From an uncultured Collinsella sp. (GTDB lineage: Bacteria > Actinomycetota > Coriobacteriia > Coriobacteriales > Coriobacteriaceae), in assembly GCA_900552155.1 (NCBI GenBank), contig URYU01000018.1:1-17959 (forward strand): a stretch of 17,959 nucleotides of DNA, written 5' to 3'. Positions 6,862-13,552 of this stretch are shown here, piece after piece. The notes under the pieces are model-generated. The model saw nothing but the letters and a program-made list of their open reading frames with translations. It ran no database searches and had not been told where the DNA came from. Both the position numbers and the translations under genes were made by a program. The stretch's first letter is position 1. Each line of letters opens with the position of its first letter.

Positions 6862-8253
6862 TTATCTCCGCCCACACATCTCGGCAAACGAAATCAGCTT
6901 GGTATCTCCCCTGCTCGCCGCAGCTTCCTGACATCCTTGCGTAAAGCCACGCTTCGAGAAGATCACGTAGCTTTTATGCTGACGCCTAAAGAGCTCGCTT
7001 CGGTGCACGAGCTTTTGCAGCACGTCTTCGCCCACCGGTTCATTGCGCCATTTGCACACCGCAAACAGCGCAGCGCCCTCGCCATCGTCAACAATCAAGT
7101 CGATTTCTTCCTGCGTATGCGGGCGATTATCCGTCCCCCACCAGCGCCCGACGCTCGCCGGAACCACATCGACCCGGCCTGCGCGCGCGAGTTCGTACAC
7201 ATATTGCCTGCATATAAGCTCAAAGACCGTACCCATGTAATCCGATACGTGCGACTCAATGCGCTTATACGCCATCTCGGCCATATCGTTTTGAATCAGC
7301 CCAATGTTCTGCGGAACAAACTTGTACCAGAACCTAAACATCTGATCGCTCAGCAGATACACGGCTCGCTTATTGCTCGTCTCGTTTAGGGGCAGCTCGC
7401 GCTCGACAATCCCAAGCGACGCCAGCTTATCCACATAGCTCTTTACGTTGCTCGCAGGGATTCCCGTAGAGCTCGCAATCTCCGAGATCTTCGAGCGCCC
7501 CTGAGCAATTGCTTGCACGATCGCATCATATTGCTCGGGATTGCGGCACTCCTGCAATAGCAGGTTACTCGGCTCCTCAAAGAGATAGCCCGTAGGAGTA
7601 AGAAAAAGACGTTTGATGTTGTCCTTGAGCGGTGCGGCAGGATCGACTTTCTCGATATATGCAGGAATGCCACCCGTCATGCCATAGCAAACTGCAGCGT
7701 CTTCGCGACCCATGCTCTGCCACAGGCCGAGGGTCGTCATAAAATCGAGCGGCATGATCTTAAACTGGGCCGTACGCCTACCGTATAGCGGACTCTCGTA
7801 GCCCAACACCTGCTCTTCCATAAACGAAAGCGACGACCCGCACAGGATAAGCATAAGCTTGGTCTCTTTGTACAAGTGATCGATCTTGTCTTGCAGCAAC
7901 GAGCTGATCTCGGGATTCGATTGGGCGAGATAAGGATACTCGTCGATCACGACAATCAAACGTTCCGTGCGAGCCATGGTGGCCAATGCATCGAACGCTT
8001 CGTCAAAACTACGAAACGACACGCCTGCAGCACCAACCGAGTCTGCAAGTATCGCCTGGCTAAAGCCGTGCAGGTTTGCCTCTGCATTGGTACGACGAGC
8101 TTGAAAGTAAATAGCCTTCTTGCCTTGGATAAACTCTGTGATAAGACGCGTTTTGCCCACGCGACGGCGGCCGTAAATCACAGGCATCTCAAAGGAGCCC
8201 GTGCCATACAGTCGATTGAGCTCGGACATTTCCACTGTTCTTCCGATAAACAT
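6862..8253 (-). CDS. AAA ATPase with C-terminal DUF234 domain
   Basis: A 463-residue protein of the archaeal-type ATPase family (ATPase domain followed by DUF234). Walker A is GRRRVGKT at 28-35 and Walker B is LIVVIDEYP at 99-107 (D104, E105). A sensor-like LCGSSLSFM follows, then a winged-helix region (about 250-300, SKISEIASSTGIPASNVKSY) and the DUF234 domain with the typical VYLLSDQMFRFWYKFV. The C-terminal domain has the EEIDLIV strand (D385) and CKWRNEPV (K401) of a PD-(D/E)xK-like fold. The position usually Glu in this motif is Val399, so nuclease activity may be lost. The ATG at 8253 has an AAGGAAGG ribosome site. The cellular role of the family is unknown. The gene stands alone, flanked by palindromic repeats on both sides, with a large perfect dyad in its leader. 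The remnant downstream is from a different, DUF4143-type ATPase family. Confidence 0.88.
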   Translation of the reverse strand: MFIGRTVEMSELNRLYGTGSFEMPVIYGRRRVGKTRLITEFIQGKKAIYFQARRTNAEANLHGFSQAILADSVGAAGVSFRSFDEAFDALATMARTERLIVVIDEYPYLAQSNPEISSLLQDKIDHLYKETKLMLILCGSSLSFMEEQVLGYESPLYGRRTAQFKIMPLDFMTTLGLWQSMGREDAAVCYGMTGGIPAYIEKVDPAAPLKDNIKRLFLTPTGYLFEEPSNLLLQECRNPEQYDAIVQAIAQGRSKISEIASSTGIPASNVKSYVDKLASLGIVERELPLNETSNKRAVYLLSDQMFRFWYKFVPQNIGLIQNDMAEMAYKRIESHVSDYMGTVFELICRQYVYELARAGRVDVVPASVGRWWGTDNRPHTQEEIDLIVDDGEGAALFAVCKWRNEPVGEDVLQKLVHRSELFRRQHKSYVIFSKRGFTQGCQEAAASRGDTKLISFAEMCGRR

Positions 8254-8270
8254 AGGGCCATCCTTCCTTT

Positions 8271-8322
8271 ACGTTATAGCTAGCTATATTATACCTTCCT
8301 ATAATATAGCTAGCTATAACGT
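8271..8322. promoter_or_regulatory. Perfect inverted repeat with 23-bp arms in the leader of the ATPase gene
   Basis: Arms 8271-8293 and 8300-8322 are exact reverse complements around the six-base centre CCTTCC. Each arm itself contains the palindrome TATAGCTAGCTATA (8275-8288 and 8305-8318), whose centres are 30 bp apart, about three helical turns. It lies 17 bases before the ATPase start codon and includes TATAAT-like boxes on both strands. It may be a double operator over the promoter, a cruciform or RNA hairpin covering the leader, or the footprint of a mobile element. The structure is certain; the function is inferred. Confidence 0.75.
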
Positions 8323-8377
8323 AATTCGACAAGCGGTGCACACGAAAGGGGCGGTACACCACCGCACGTGGACCGTT

Positions 8378-8487
8378 CCGGAAACGGTATCCCACTCTGG
8401 GGCCGAAATCTGGGACACAGTTTCCGCTTGAGGGCTGTTCCGGAAAGCGCGTCCCATTCCGAGCGGCAATTCCGGGTCACGGTTTCC
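8378..8487. repeat. Palindromic repeat cluster 2 (two complete units)
   Basis: Units at 8378-8426 and 8440-8487 belong to the same family as cluster 1: arms GGAAAnnGnnTCCCA and GGGACACAGTTTCC, loop with GGCCGAAATC or CGGCAATTCC. Both face the same way as those of cluster 1, with a 13-base spacer. They lie between the ATPase palindrome and the AbiEi-like gene, so the ATPase gene is bracketed by clusters 1 and 2. Confidence 0.9.
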
Positions 8488-8783
8488 TCAGGTACAAGAT
8501 GACGATCCTCCGCCCTTATCACATGCCTTCAAATATGCGATCCAGAAACACAAAACAGCAGATAGAATGCTCTTTTTCAAAAAGTACACGTCTCGAAACT
8601 TACCAAGACTTCATATCTAGCTACCGTTCACGGGTGCCGATTACCACCCACCGATTCAAACAAGAAATATGTCGCCAAAAGCAGGTCATCTACCTGCATG
8701 GTTAGATTTTGGTCAGCTTTTGGTCAGCTGAGCGGCAAGTTCCAGCTGATACGTTTTTGCTACCCAAAAGGAGGCGGTAGCTC
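8488..8783 (+). promoter_or_regulatory. Upstream region of the AbiEi-like gene with a hairpin and short direct repeats
   Basis: About 300 nt without a convincing gene. It holds a small inverted repeat GCAGGT/ACCTGC with a five-base loop (8681-8697), two adjacent exact copies of TTTTGGTCAGC (8707-8717 and 8718-8728), and further CAGCTGA copies to about 8749. These cluster 35-80 bases before the next start codon, where a promoter and operator would be expected. No standard -35/-10 pair is clear. An AGGAGG ribosome site lies at 8769-8774. AbiEi-type proteins often repress their own promoter through short repeats, so these are candidate binding sites. Confidence 0.35.
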
Positions 8784-9782
8784 ATGACCCATTGCAATGA
8801 CCAACTCATCGACCAGCTGTTGAACCAAGCCGAACAAGAGGGGCGCTGCCTGATTCCCCCGAGCACGGCGATCCGAAAAGCGCTCCTTCGGCGCACCGGC
8901 GGCACGGTTGTCTCGCCCATTCCGGGGTTGTTTGCGCGAAAAACGCGCTGGGATGAACTCAACCGAGCGCAACGCCATTGCGAGATTATCCGCGCCCTTG
9001 CGATCATCCATCCCGATTGGACGTTCTGCTCGTTTTCGGCAGCTTGCCTGCTGGGGCTCGAGGTCTCGTGGCGACACCTGAATGTCGTGCATGTTTGCAG
9101 CTCGACAAAGCCGTCGGCTCGTCCGGGCGCACATATTCAGCGACACCAGATTGAGCCGGCCGGAGCAATACGCAGAGCCGGCATATCGGTAACGCCGCCC
9201 ATCCAAACGGCCACAGATTGCCTGCTGCAAACTGGTTTTGTCGACGGCATGCCCATTGCCGATTCGGCGATCTCAAAGCTCGGCCTTGCGCGGGAACAGC
9301 TGATGGAGGCCGTTGAGCAACGAGCGACTGCCCGCAATGGTCGCGCGATTCGTACGGCTCTCACAACGCTTCGATATGCCGACGCCCGCGCCGAGAGCGG
9401 CGGGGAATCGGTCGCCCGAGCCGTCATGATCGAGACGGGCTTTGCGCCCGACTGGCTTCAATACGAGTTGACGGACCCCTTCGATTCGGCCAAGCCCATA
9501 CGAACGGACTTTGCCTGGGAGCGCCAGGCGCGGGAACTCACGCTGGGCGAGCTCGACGGGCTCATCAAATATACCGACCAGACCATGCTGGCCGGACGCA
9601 CCACCGCCGAGGCGCTCGTTGCCGAACGACAGCGCGAAGCGCACCTATCGCTCTACGGTCACCCTCTGCTGCGCTTTACCATGAACGAGGTCCGCTCGGC
9701 AGGAATGCTCGCCAAAAAGCTGCAGACGGCAGGCATCCGGCAGACCGCGCTGCCGACGTGGCTCAACGAGGTGGACCTGTAG
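8784..9782 (+). CDS. AbiEi-antitoxin-like protein with C-terminal nuclease-like (DUF559-type) domain
   Basis: A 332-residue protein of a type common in Actinobacteria and annotated as AbiEi-like antitoxin or DUF559/endonuclease-like. The N-terminal region (about 5-60) looks like a winged helix followed by PIPGLFARK, a common feature of AbiEi-like proteins (..pGvY/F.). The middle (about 60-190) resembles the rest of the AbiEi antitoxin fold. The C-terminal part has GGES (E208), the pair RTDFAWE (D242) and GELDGLIKY (E256, D258, K262), matching a Vsr/DUF559-like PD-(D/E)xK arrangement, then AEALVAERQREAHL. An AGGAGG site precedes the ATG. It is the only intact plus-strand gene and is divergent from the ATPase. 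No AbiEii-type nucleotidyltransferase toxin is next to it, so it is either an orphan regulator or a nuclease of its own. Fold assignment is fairly sure, function is not. Confidence 0.75.
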   Translation: MTHCNDQLIDQLLNQAEQEGRCLIPPSTAIRKALLRRTGGTVVSPIPGLFARKTRWDELNRAQRHCEIIRALAIIHPDWTFCSFSAACLLGLEVSWRHLNVVHVCSSTKPSARPGAHIQRHQIEPAGAIRRAGISVTPPIQTATDCLLQTGFVDGMPIADSAISKLGLAREQLMEAVEQRATARNGRAIRTALTTLRYADARAESGGESVARAVMIETGFAPDWLQYELTDPFDSAKPIRTDFAWERQARELTLGELDGLIKYTDQTMLAGRTTAEALVAERQREAHLSLYGHPLLRFTMNEVRSAGMLAKKLQTAGIRQTALPTWLNEVDL

Positions 9783-9855
9783 GAGCTGCTAGGCCACGCA
9801 TCGCCGAATCGCATCCCCCCCTATCTGGGCCGCATTTTCCCAACGGCCACGCTGG

Positions 9856-10150
9856 CGGAAAGCGCGTCCCAGTTCGGACACTCAAAACGGGATGCACTTT
9901 CCGTATGGCGGGCCTAGCGGAAAGCGTGTCCCGGAATCCAGCCTCGGAACGGGACAGGCTTTCCGGTTGAGTCCTTCAGCGGAAACCGCATCCCGGAATA
10001 AACGCTCAAACTGGGATGCACTTTCCAAACGGCCGGCCAGCGGAAAACACATCCCATTCTGAGGCACGATTCCGGGACGCAGTTTCCGCTTGAGGCTTCA
10101 ACCGGAAAGTGCATCCCATTCTGGAGCCGAATTCCGGGACACAGTTTCCG
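9856..10150. repeat. Palindromic repeat cluster 3 (five units, two orientations)
   Basis: Units at about 9856-9903, 9918-9966, 9980-10026, 10041-10088 and 10102-10150 share the GGAAA..TCCC and GGGA..TTTCC arms. Judged by the asymmetric loop (TGAGGC/TGGAGCC followed by GAATTCC), the first three are inverted relative to clusters 1 and 2 and the last two are in the same orientation. Spacers are 12-15 nt. The cluster fills the gap between two convergent genes, the AbiEi-like gene and xdhD. Apart from the repeats and the terminator at its end, the stretch 9783-10271 holds nothing gene-like. Confidence 0.9.
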
Positions 10151-10166
10151 CATGCGGAGGCGCTCC

Positions 10167-10202
10167 AAACAAAAGGCCCCGGCTCGCGATGGAGCTGGGG
10201 CC
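10167..10202 (-). terminator. Rho-independent terminator of the ssnA-ygfK-xdhD operon
   Basis: On the minus strand GGCCCC-A-GCTC pairs with GAGC-C-GGGGCC (ten pairs and one mismatch) around the six-base loop CATCGC, followed immediately by TTTTGTTT. It starts 69 bases after the xdhD stop codon and is the expected end of the operon transcript. Confidence 0.85.
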
Positions 10203-10271
10203 AAAGGCGCAGCATATACAGTTGATGTTGAGCGCGAACAGCTCGTCAACAATGGCCGTCCACGCTCTACC

Positions 10272-13049
10272 CTACCCGCGGCGACGGGCGCGGCTGTACG
10301 GCGTATCCACCATGGGCAGATCCGGACGCAGCTTGCCGTCGAATGCGCGATAGGCGTTCTGCACGGCGGGCGCCGTGGGAATCGTTGCGATCTCGCCGAT
10401 GCCCTTGCCGCCGTATGCCACGGGCAGCAGTTCGTCCTTCTCCACGTAGATGGCGTGGATATCCGGAATCTCGGGCGCGCGGAACAACCCGAGCGTGCCG
10501 TACCTTGCCTGGGGCACGCAGTCCTTGAGCGGCCAGTCCTCGGTAAGCGCATAGCCCATACCCATGAGCACGCCGCCTTCGATCTGACCCTGGATGGAGA
10601 TGGGGTTGACCACCTTGCCGGAATCGTGCGCGGCATAGACCTCGCTCACGCGGCCGTCATCATCCAAAATGACCACATGCGTGGCAAAGCCGTAGCAGAT
10701 GTGGCTCTTGGGATTGGGAACATCCGCACCCAGCTTGTCGGTCGGCTCCAGGTACACGTAGCCAAACTCACATCCCTCGAGCGCCTTGATGGCTGCCGCG
10801 GGATCCTGACGATGCATACCCTGGCCGGCGACGAGTTCCTGTGTGCGCAGCTGATAGGCGCGACCGTCGTCGTACTCGATCTTGCCGCCGTCGCCATGCG
10901 CGCTCACCGGGGCGGTAGGCGCAGGCTTGCCGGCCTCGATGTCAAGCATGGCATCGCGCAGCAGGAAGGCGGCACCGCGCACGGCCTCGCCGGTCACGAC
11001 CGTCTGACGCGAACCAGACGTGGTGCCGGAGTCGGGAGCGTTCTCGGTGGAGCACTCGCCGTTGGCAATGCAGCGAAGCGGCAGGCCGCATGCCTCGGCA
11101 ACGTCCTGCAAAAAGACGGTGTTGCAGCCCTGGCCGATGTCGGACGTGGCGGCATAGACCACAGCCACGCCGTCCTCGATGCGAATCTTGCAGCGGCCGG
11201 CATCGGGCAGGCCCACGCCCACGCCGGCGTTCTTCATGGCGCAGGCAATGCCGGCGTGTCCGGGATGCGCATAGTAGGCATCCTTGACCTCGAGCAGCGT
11301 CTCCTTCAGCGCCGTGGAGCAATCGGCAATTTGGCCGTTGGGCAAAACCTCGCCCGGCTCGATAGCGTTTCGGTAACGAATCTCCCACGGATCCAGGCCG
11401 ACCTTCTCTGCCAGCAGGTCGATCAGGCTCTCGAGCGCAAACTCGGACTGGCAAACGCCAAAGCCGCGGTACGCGCCGGCGGGCGGGTTGTTGGTGTAGT
11501 AGCCAAAGCCGCGAATGTCGGTGTTCTGGTACTTGTAGGGGCCGACGGCATGCGTGCAGGCACGCTCGAGCACCGGGCCGCACAGCGACGCGTAGGCGCC
11601 GGTGTCAAAGTTGATCTCGCAGTCCAGACCGGTAAAGTTGCCCTCGGCGTCGCAGCCCAGCGTAAAGGTGCCGTCCATGGCGTGGCGCTTGGGATGGAAC
11701 GCGAGCGACTCGGCGCGCGTGAGTTTGCACTTCACGGGACGCTGGAACTTATATGCGGCGAGCGCGGCCAGGTGCTGGATGGACACGTCCTCCTTGCCGC
11801 CAAAGCCGCCGCCCACAAGCATGGTCTCGACGACCACGCGCTCGGGCTCGTTGTCCCAGCCAAACATGTGGGCACACTCTTTGCGCGTGTCGTAGGCACC
11901 CTGGTCGGTCGACTGCACCTTGACGCCGTTCTTGTACGGGAAGGCGACGGCGCACTCGGGCTCCAAGAAGGCATGCTCGGTAAAGGGCGTGGTAAAGCGC
12001 TGCGTCACGGTAAACGCGCTTTCTGCCAGCGCCTTGGCGGCGTCGCCGCGCGTCACGTGACGGCTCTGGCACACGTTGTCCTTGAGCTCCACCGTGTTGC
12101 CAAAGGCAAAGAAGCTGTCGTGCAGGCGCGGGGCGTCGGCAGCCTTGGCCTCGACAATGTTGCGCACGGGCTCCAGCGGCTCGTAGTCAATCTTTACGAG
12201 CTTCTTGGCCTTCTCGAGCGTCGCCTCGTCCTCGGCGACCACCAGCACGATGGCATCGCCCACGCAGCGGGTGATATCGCCCTGGGCGATCATGACGTCC
12301 CAGTCCTGGATAAGGTGGCCGACCTGGTTGACCGGCACGTCCTCGGCGCGCAGGATGCCCACCACGCCGGGCAGGGCCTCGGCCTTGGAGGTGTCGATGG
12401 AGAGCACACGGGCGCGCGGATACTTGGAGCGCACGGCGCTGGCATAGGTCAGGCCCGGTTGATCGAGCCCGTCGATGTCGTCGGGGTACTTGCCCTCACC
12501 GAGCACCTTCTTGCGCACGTCGATACGGAAAGCGCGCTTGCCCACGCCGTAGTCATCGCCGCGCTCCAGGTCCTCGTCGATCTGCTTTTCGCCGCGGAGC
12601 ACCGCAGCGGCCAGCGAGATGCCCTCGATAATCTTTTTGTAGCCGGTGCAGCGGCAGACGTTACCGCGAATGGCGTACTTGATCTGCTCCTCGGTGGGCT
12701 CGGGGTCCTCGGCGATGAGCGCTGCACCCGCCATGACCATGCCGGGAATGCAAAAGCCGCACTGTACGGCACCCACGGCGCCAAAGGCGTACACAAAGGC
12801 CTCGCGCACGTCCTCGGGCAGGCCCTCGACGGTCACGATGTTACGACCGGCGGCAAGAGCGGTGGTCAGCACGCACGCCTTGACGGCCGCACCGTCCACA
12901 TGGATGGTGCAGGTACCGCAAGCACCTTCGGAGCAGCCGTCCTTGGCGGAATGGATATGCAGGTCGTCGCGCAGGTAGCGCAGCAGCGGTTTATTCTCCG
13001 TCGTCGTGCGCTCGACGCCGTTAACGGTAAAAGTGAATTCCTGTGCCAT
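10272..13049 (-). CDS. xdhD: Selenium-dependent molybdenum hydroxylase, xanthine dehydrogenase type (2Fe-2S and Mo domains fused)
   Basis: A 925-residue molybdenum hydroxylase that would oxidise hypoxanthine, xanthine or a related purine with water as oxygen source. The N-terminal plant-type 2Fe-2S domain has C39, C44, C47 and C59; the second 2Fe-2S domain has C97, C100, C132 and C134 (QCGFC, VCRCTGY). From about 170 on follow the two Mo-pterin domains, with GGGFGGKED, PPAGAYRGFG, DIGQGCNT and the C-terminal GGKGIGE, whose E886 is the expected catalytic base. No FAD domain is present, in agreement with E. coli XdhD (about 956 residues). The family is reported to carry a labile selenium ligand; no selenocysteine codon is involved here. 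The ATG at 13049 lies 12 bases after the polyferredoxin stop, with an AAGGGA site. It is the last gene of the operon. The symbol follows the E. coli ssnA-ygfK-xdhD group; an exact substrate cannot be read from sequence. Confidence 0.9.
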   Translation of the reverse strand: MAQEFTFTVNGVERTTTENKPLLRYLRDDLHIHSAKDGCSEGACGTCTIHVDGAAVKACVLTTALAAGRNIVTVEGLPEDVREAFVYAFGAVGAVQCGFCIPGMVMAGAALIAEDPEPTEEQIKYAIRGNVCRCTGYKKIIEGISLAAAVLRGEKQIDEDLERGDDYGVGKRAFRIDVRKKVLGEGKYPDDIDGLDQPGLTYASAVRSKYPRARVLSIDTSKAEALPGVVGILRAEDVPVNQVGHLIQDWDVMIAQGDITRCVGDAIVLVVAEDEATLEKAKKLVKIDYEPLEPVRNIVEAKAADAPRLHDSFFAFGNTVELKDNVCQSRHVTRGDAAKALAESAFTVTQRFTTPFTEHAFLEPECAVAFPYKNGVKVQSTDQGAYDTRKECAHMFGWDNEPERVVVETMLVGGGFGGKEDVSIQHLAALAAYKFQRPVKCKLTRAESLAFHPKRHAMDGTFTLGCDAEGNFTGLDCEINFDTGAYASLCGPVLERACTHAVGPYKYQNTDIRGFGYYTNNPPAGAYRGFGVCQSEFALESLIDLLAEKVGLDPWEIRYRNAIEPGEVLPNGQIADCSTALKETLLEVKDAYYAHPGHAGIACAMKNAGVGVGLPDAGRCKIRIEDGVAVVYAATSDIGQGCNTVFLQDVAEACGLPLRCIANGECSTENAPDSGTTSGSRQTVVTGEAVRGAAFLLRDAMLDIEAGKPAPTAPVSAHGDGGKIEYDDGRAYQLRTQELVAGQGMHRQDPAAAIKALEGCEFGYVYLEPTDKLGADVPNPKSHICYGFATHVVILDDDGRVSEVYAAHDSGKVVNPISIQGQIEGGVLMGMGYALTEDWPLKDCVPQARYGTLGLFRAPEIPDIHAIYVEKDELLPVAYGGKGIGEIATIPTAPAVQNAYRAFDGKLRPDLPMVDTPYSRARRRG

Positions 13050-13061
13050 GGTGATTCCCTT

Positions 13062-13541
13062 CTACACGCCGGCGGCAATGCCGGTGCGATCGTGGATGGC
13101 GCCATGCGGACAGACGACGGCGCACATGCCGCACGACAGACAGTCCGTGCCGTCGATATGGGCGCAGTTGTCCTCGATGCGGATAGCGCCGGCAGGGCAC
13201 TTTTTGGCGCACATGCCGCAACCGATGCAGCTCGTGTCGCAGATCTTGCGCGCAATAGCGCCCTTATCGGTGTTGTTGCAGCGCACCAGAATGTTCTGGT
13301 AGCCGGGGACGAAGGCAATCACGCGCTGCGGGCACGCCACGCCGCACAGGCCACAGCCCGTGCACTTGGAGCGGTCCACGCGGGCGATGCCATCGACCAG
13401 CGCAATGGCGCCGTGGGGGCAGGCCGTGACGCAGGCGCCACAGCCAATGCAGCCTTCGCTGCAGCGGGCATCGCCGCCTGCGGAGGCGCAACCGCTTCCG
13501 CAGGCAACGTAGGCCACGTTATGTTGAATGGATTTGGCCAT
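13062..13541 (-). CDS. Polyferredoxin with four 4Fe-4S motifs
   Basis: A 159-residue soluble electron carrier. Four CxxCxxCxxxCP motifs are seen at C31-34-37-41, C60-63-66-70, C105-108-111-115 and C134-137-140-144, arranged as two bacterial-ferredoxin-like pairs, so up to four 4Fe-4S clusters. Additional cysteines at 14, 18 and 27 form a CxxxC...C group before the first motif. There is no signal peptide and no membrane segment. It resembles the cluster-binding half of RnfB-like proteins and the small ferredoxin subunits found beside molybdenum hydroxylases. It starts 11 bases after the ygfK stop and ends 12 bases before xdhD, with only a weak ribosome site, so coupling to the upstream gene is likely. 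I infer that it moves electrons between XdhD, which lacks a flavin, and YgfK or a cellular ferredoxin pool. Confidence 0.88.
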   Translation of the reverse strand: MAKSIQHNVAYVACGSGCASAGGDARCSEGCIGCGACVTACPHGAIALVDGIARVDRSKCTGCGLCGVACPQRVIAFVPGYQNILVRCNNTDKGAIARKICDTSCIGCGMCAKKCPAGAIRIEDNCAHIDGTDCLSCGMCAVVCPHGAIHDRTGIAAGV

Positions 13542-13552
13542 AAGAGACTCGC

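Noticed and set aside
6555..6934. Short minus-strand frames over repeat cluster 1 (92 and 110 codons)
   Set aside because: They translate the palindromic repeats into recurring SVSRN/AxxWD-type peptides and have no ribosome site; similar artefacts arise at clusters 2 and 3.
8378..8487. CRISPR-like array from the regularly spaced repeats
   Set aside because: Units are palindromic and diverged, the spacers are only 11-15 nt, orientation changes in cluster 3, and there are no cas genes.
8499..8705. Plus-strand frame of 68 codons before the AbiEi-like gene
   Set aside because: No ribosome site, no recognisable domain, and unusual composition; it ends in the candidate regulatory repeats.
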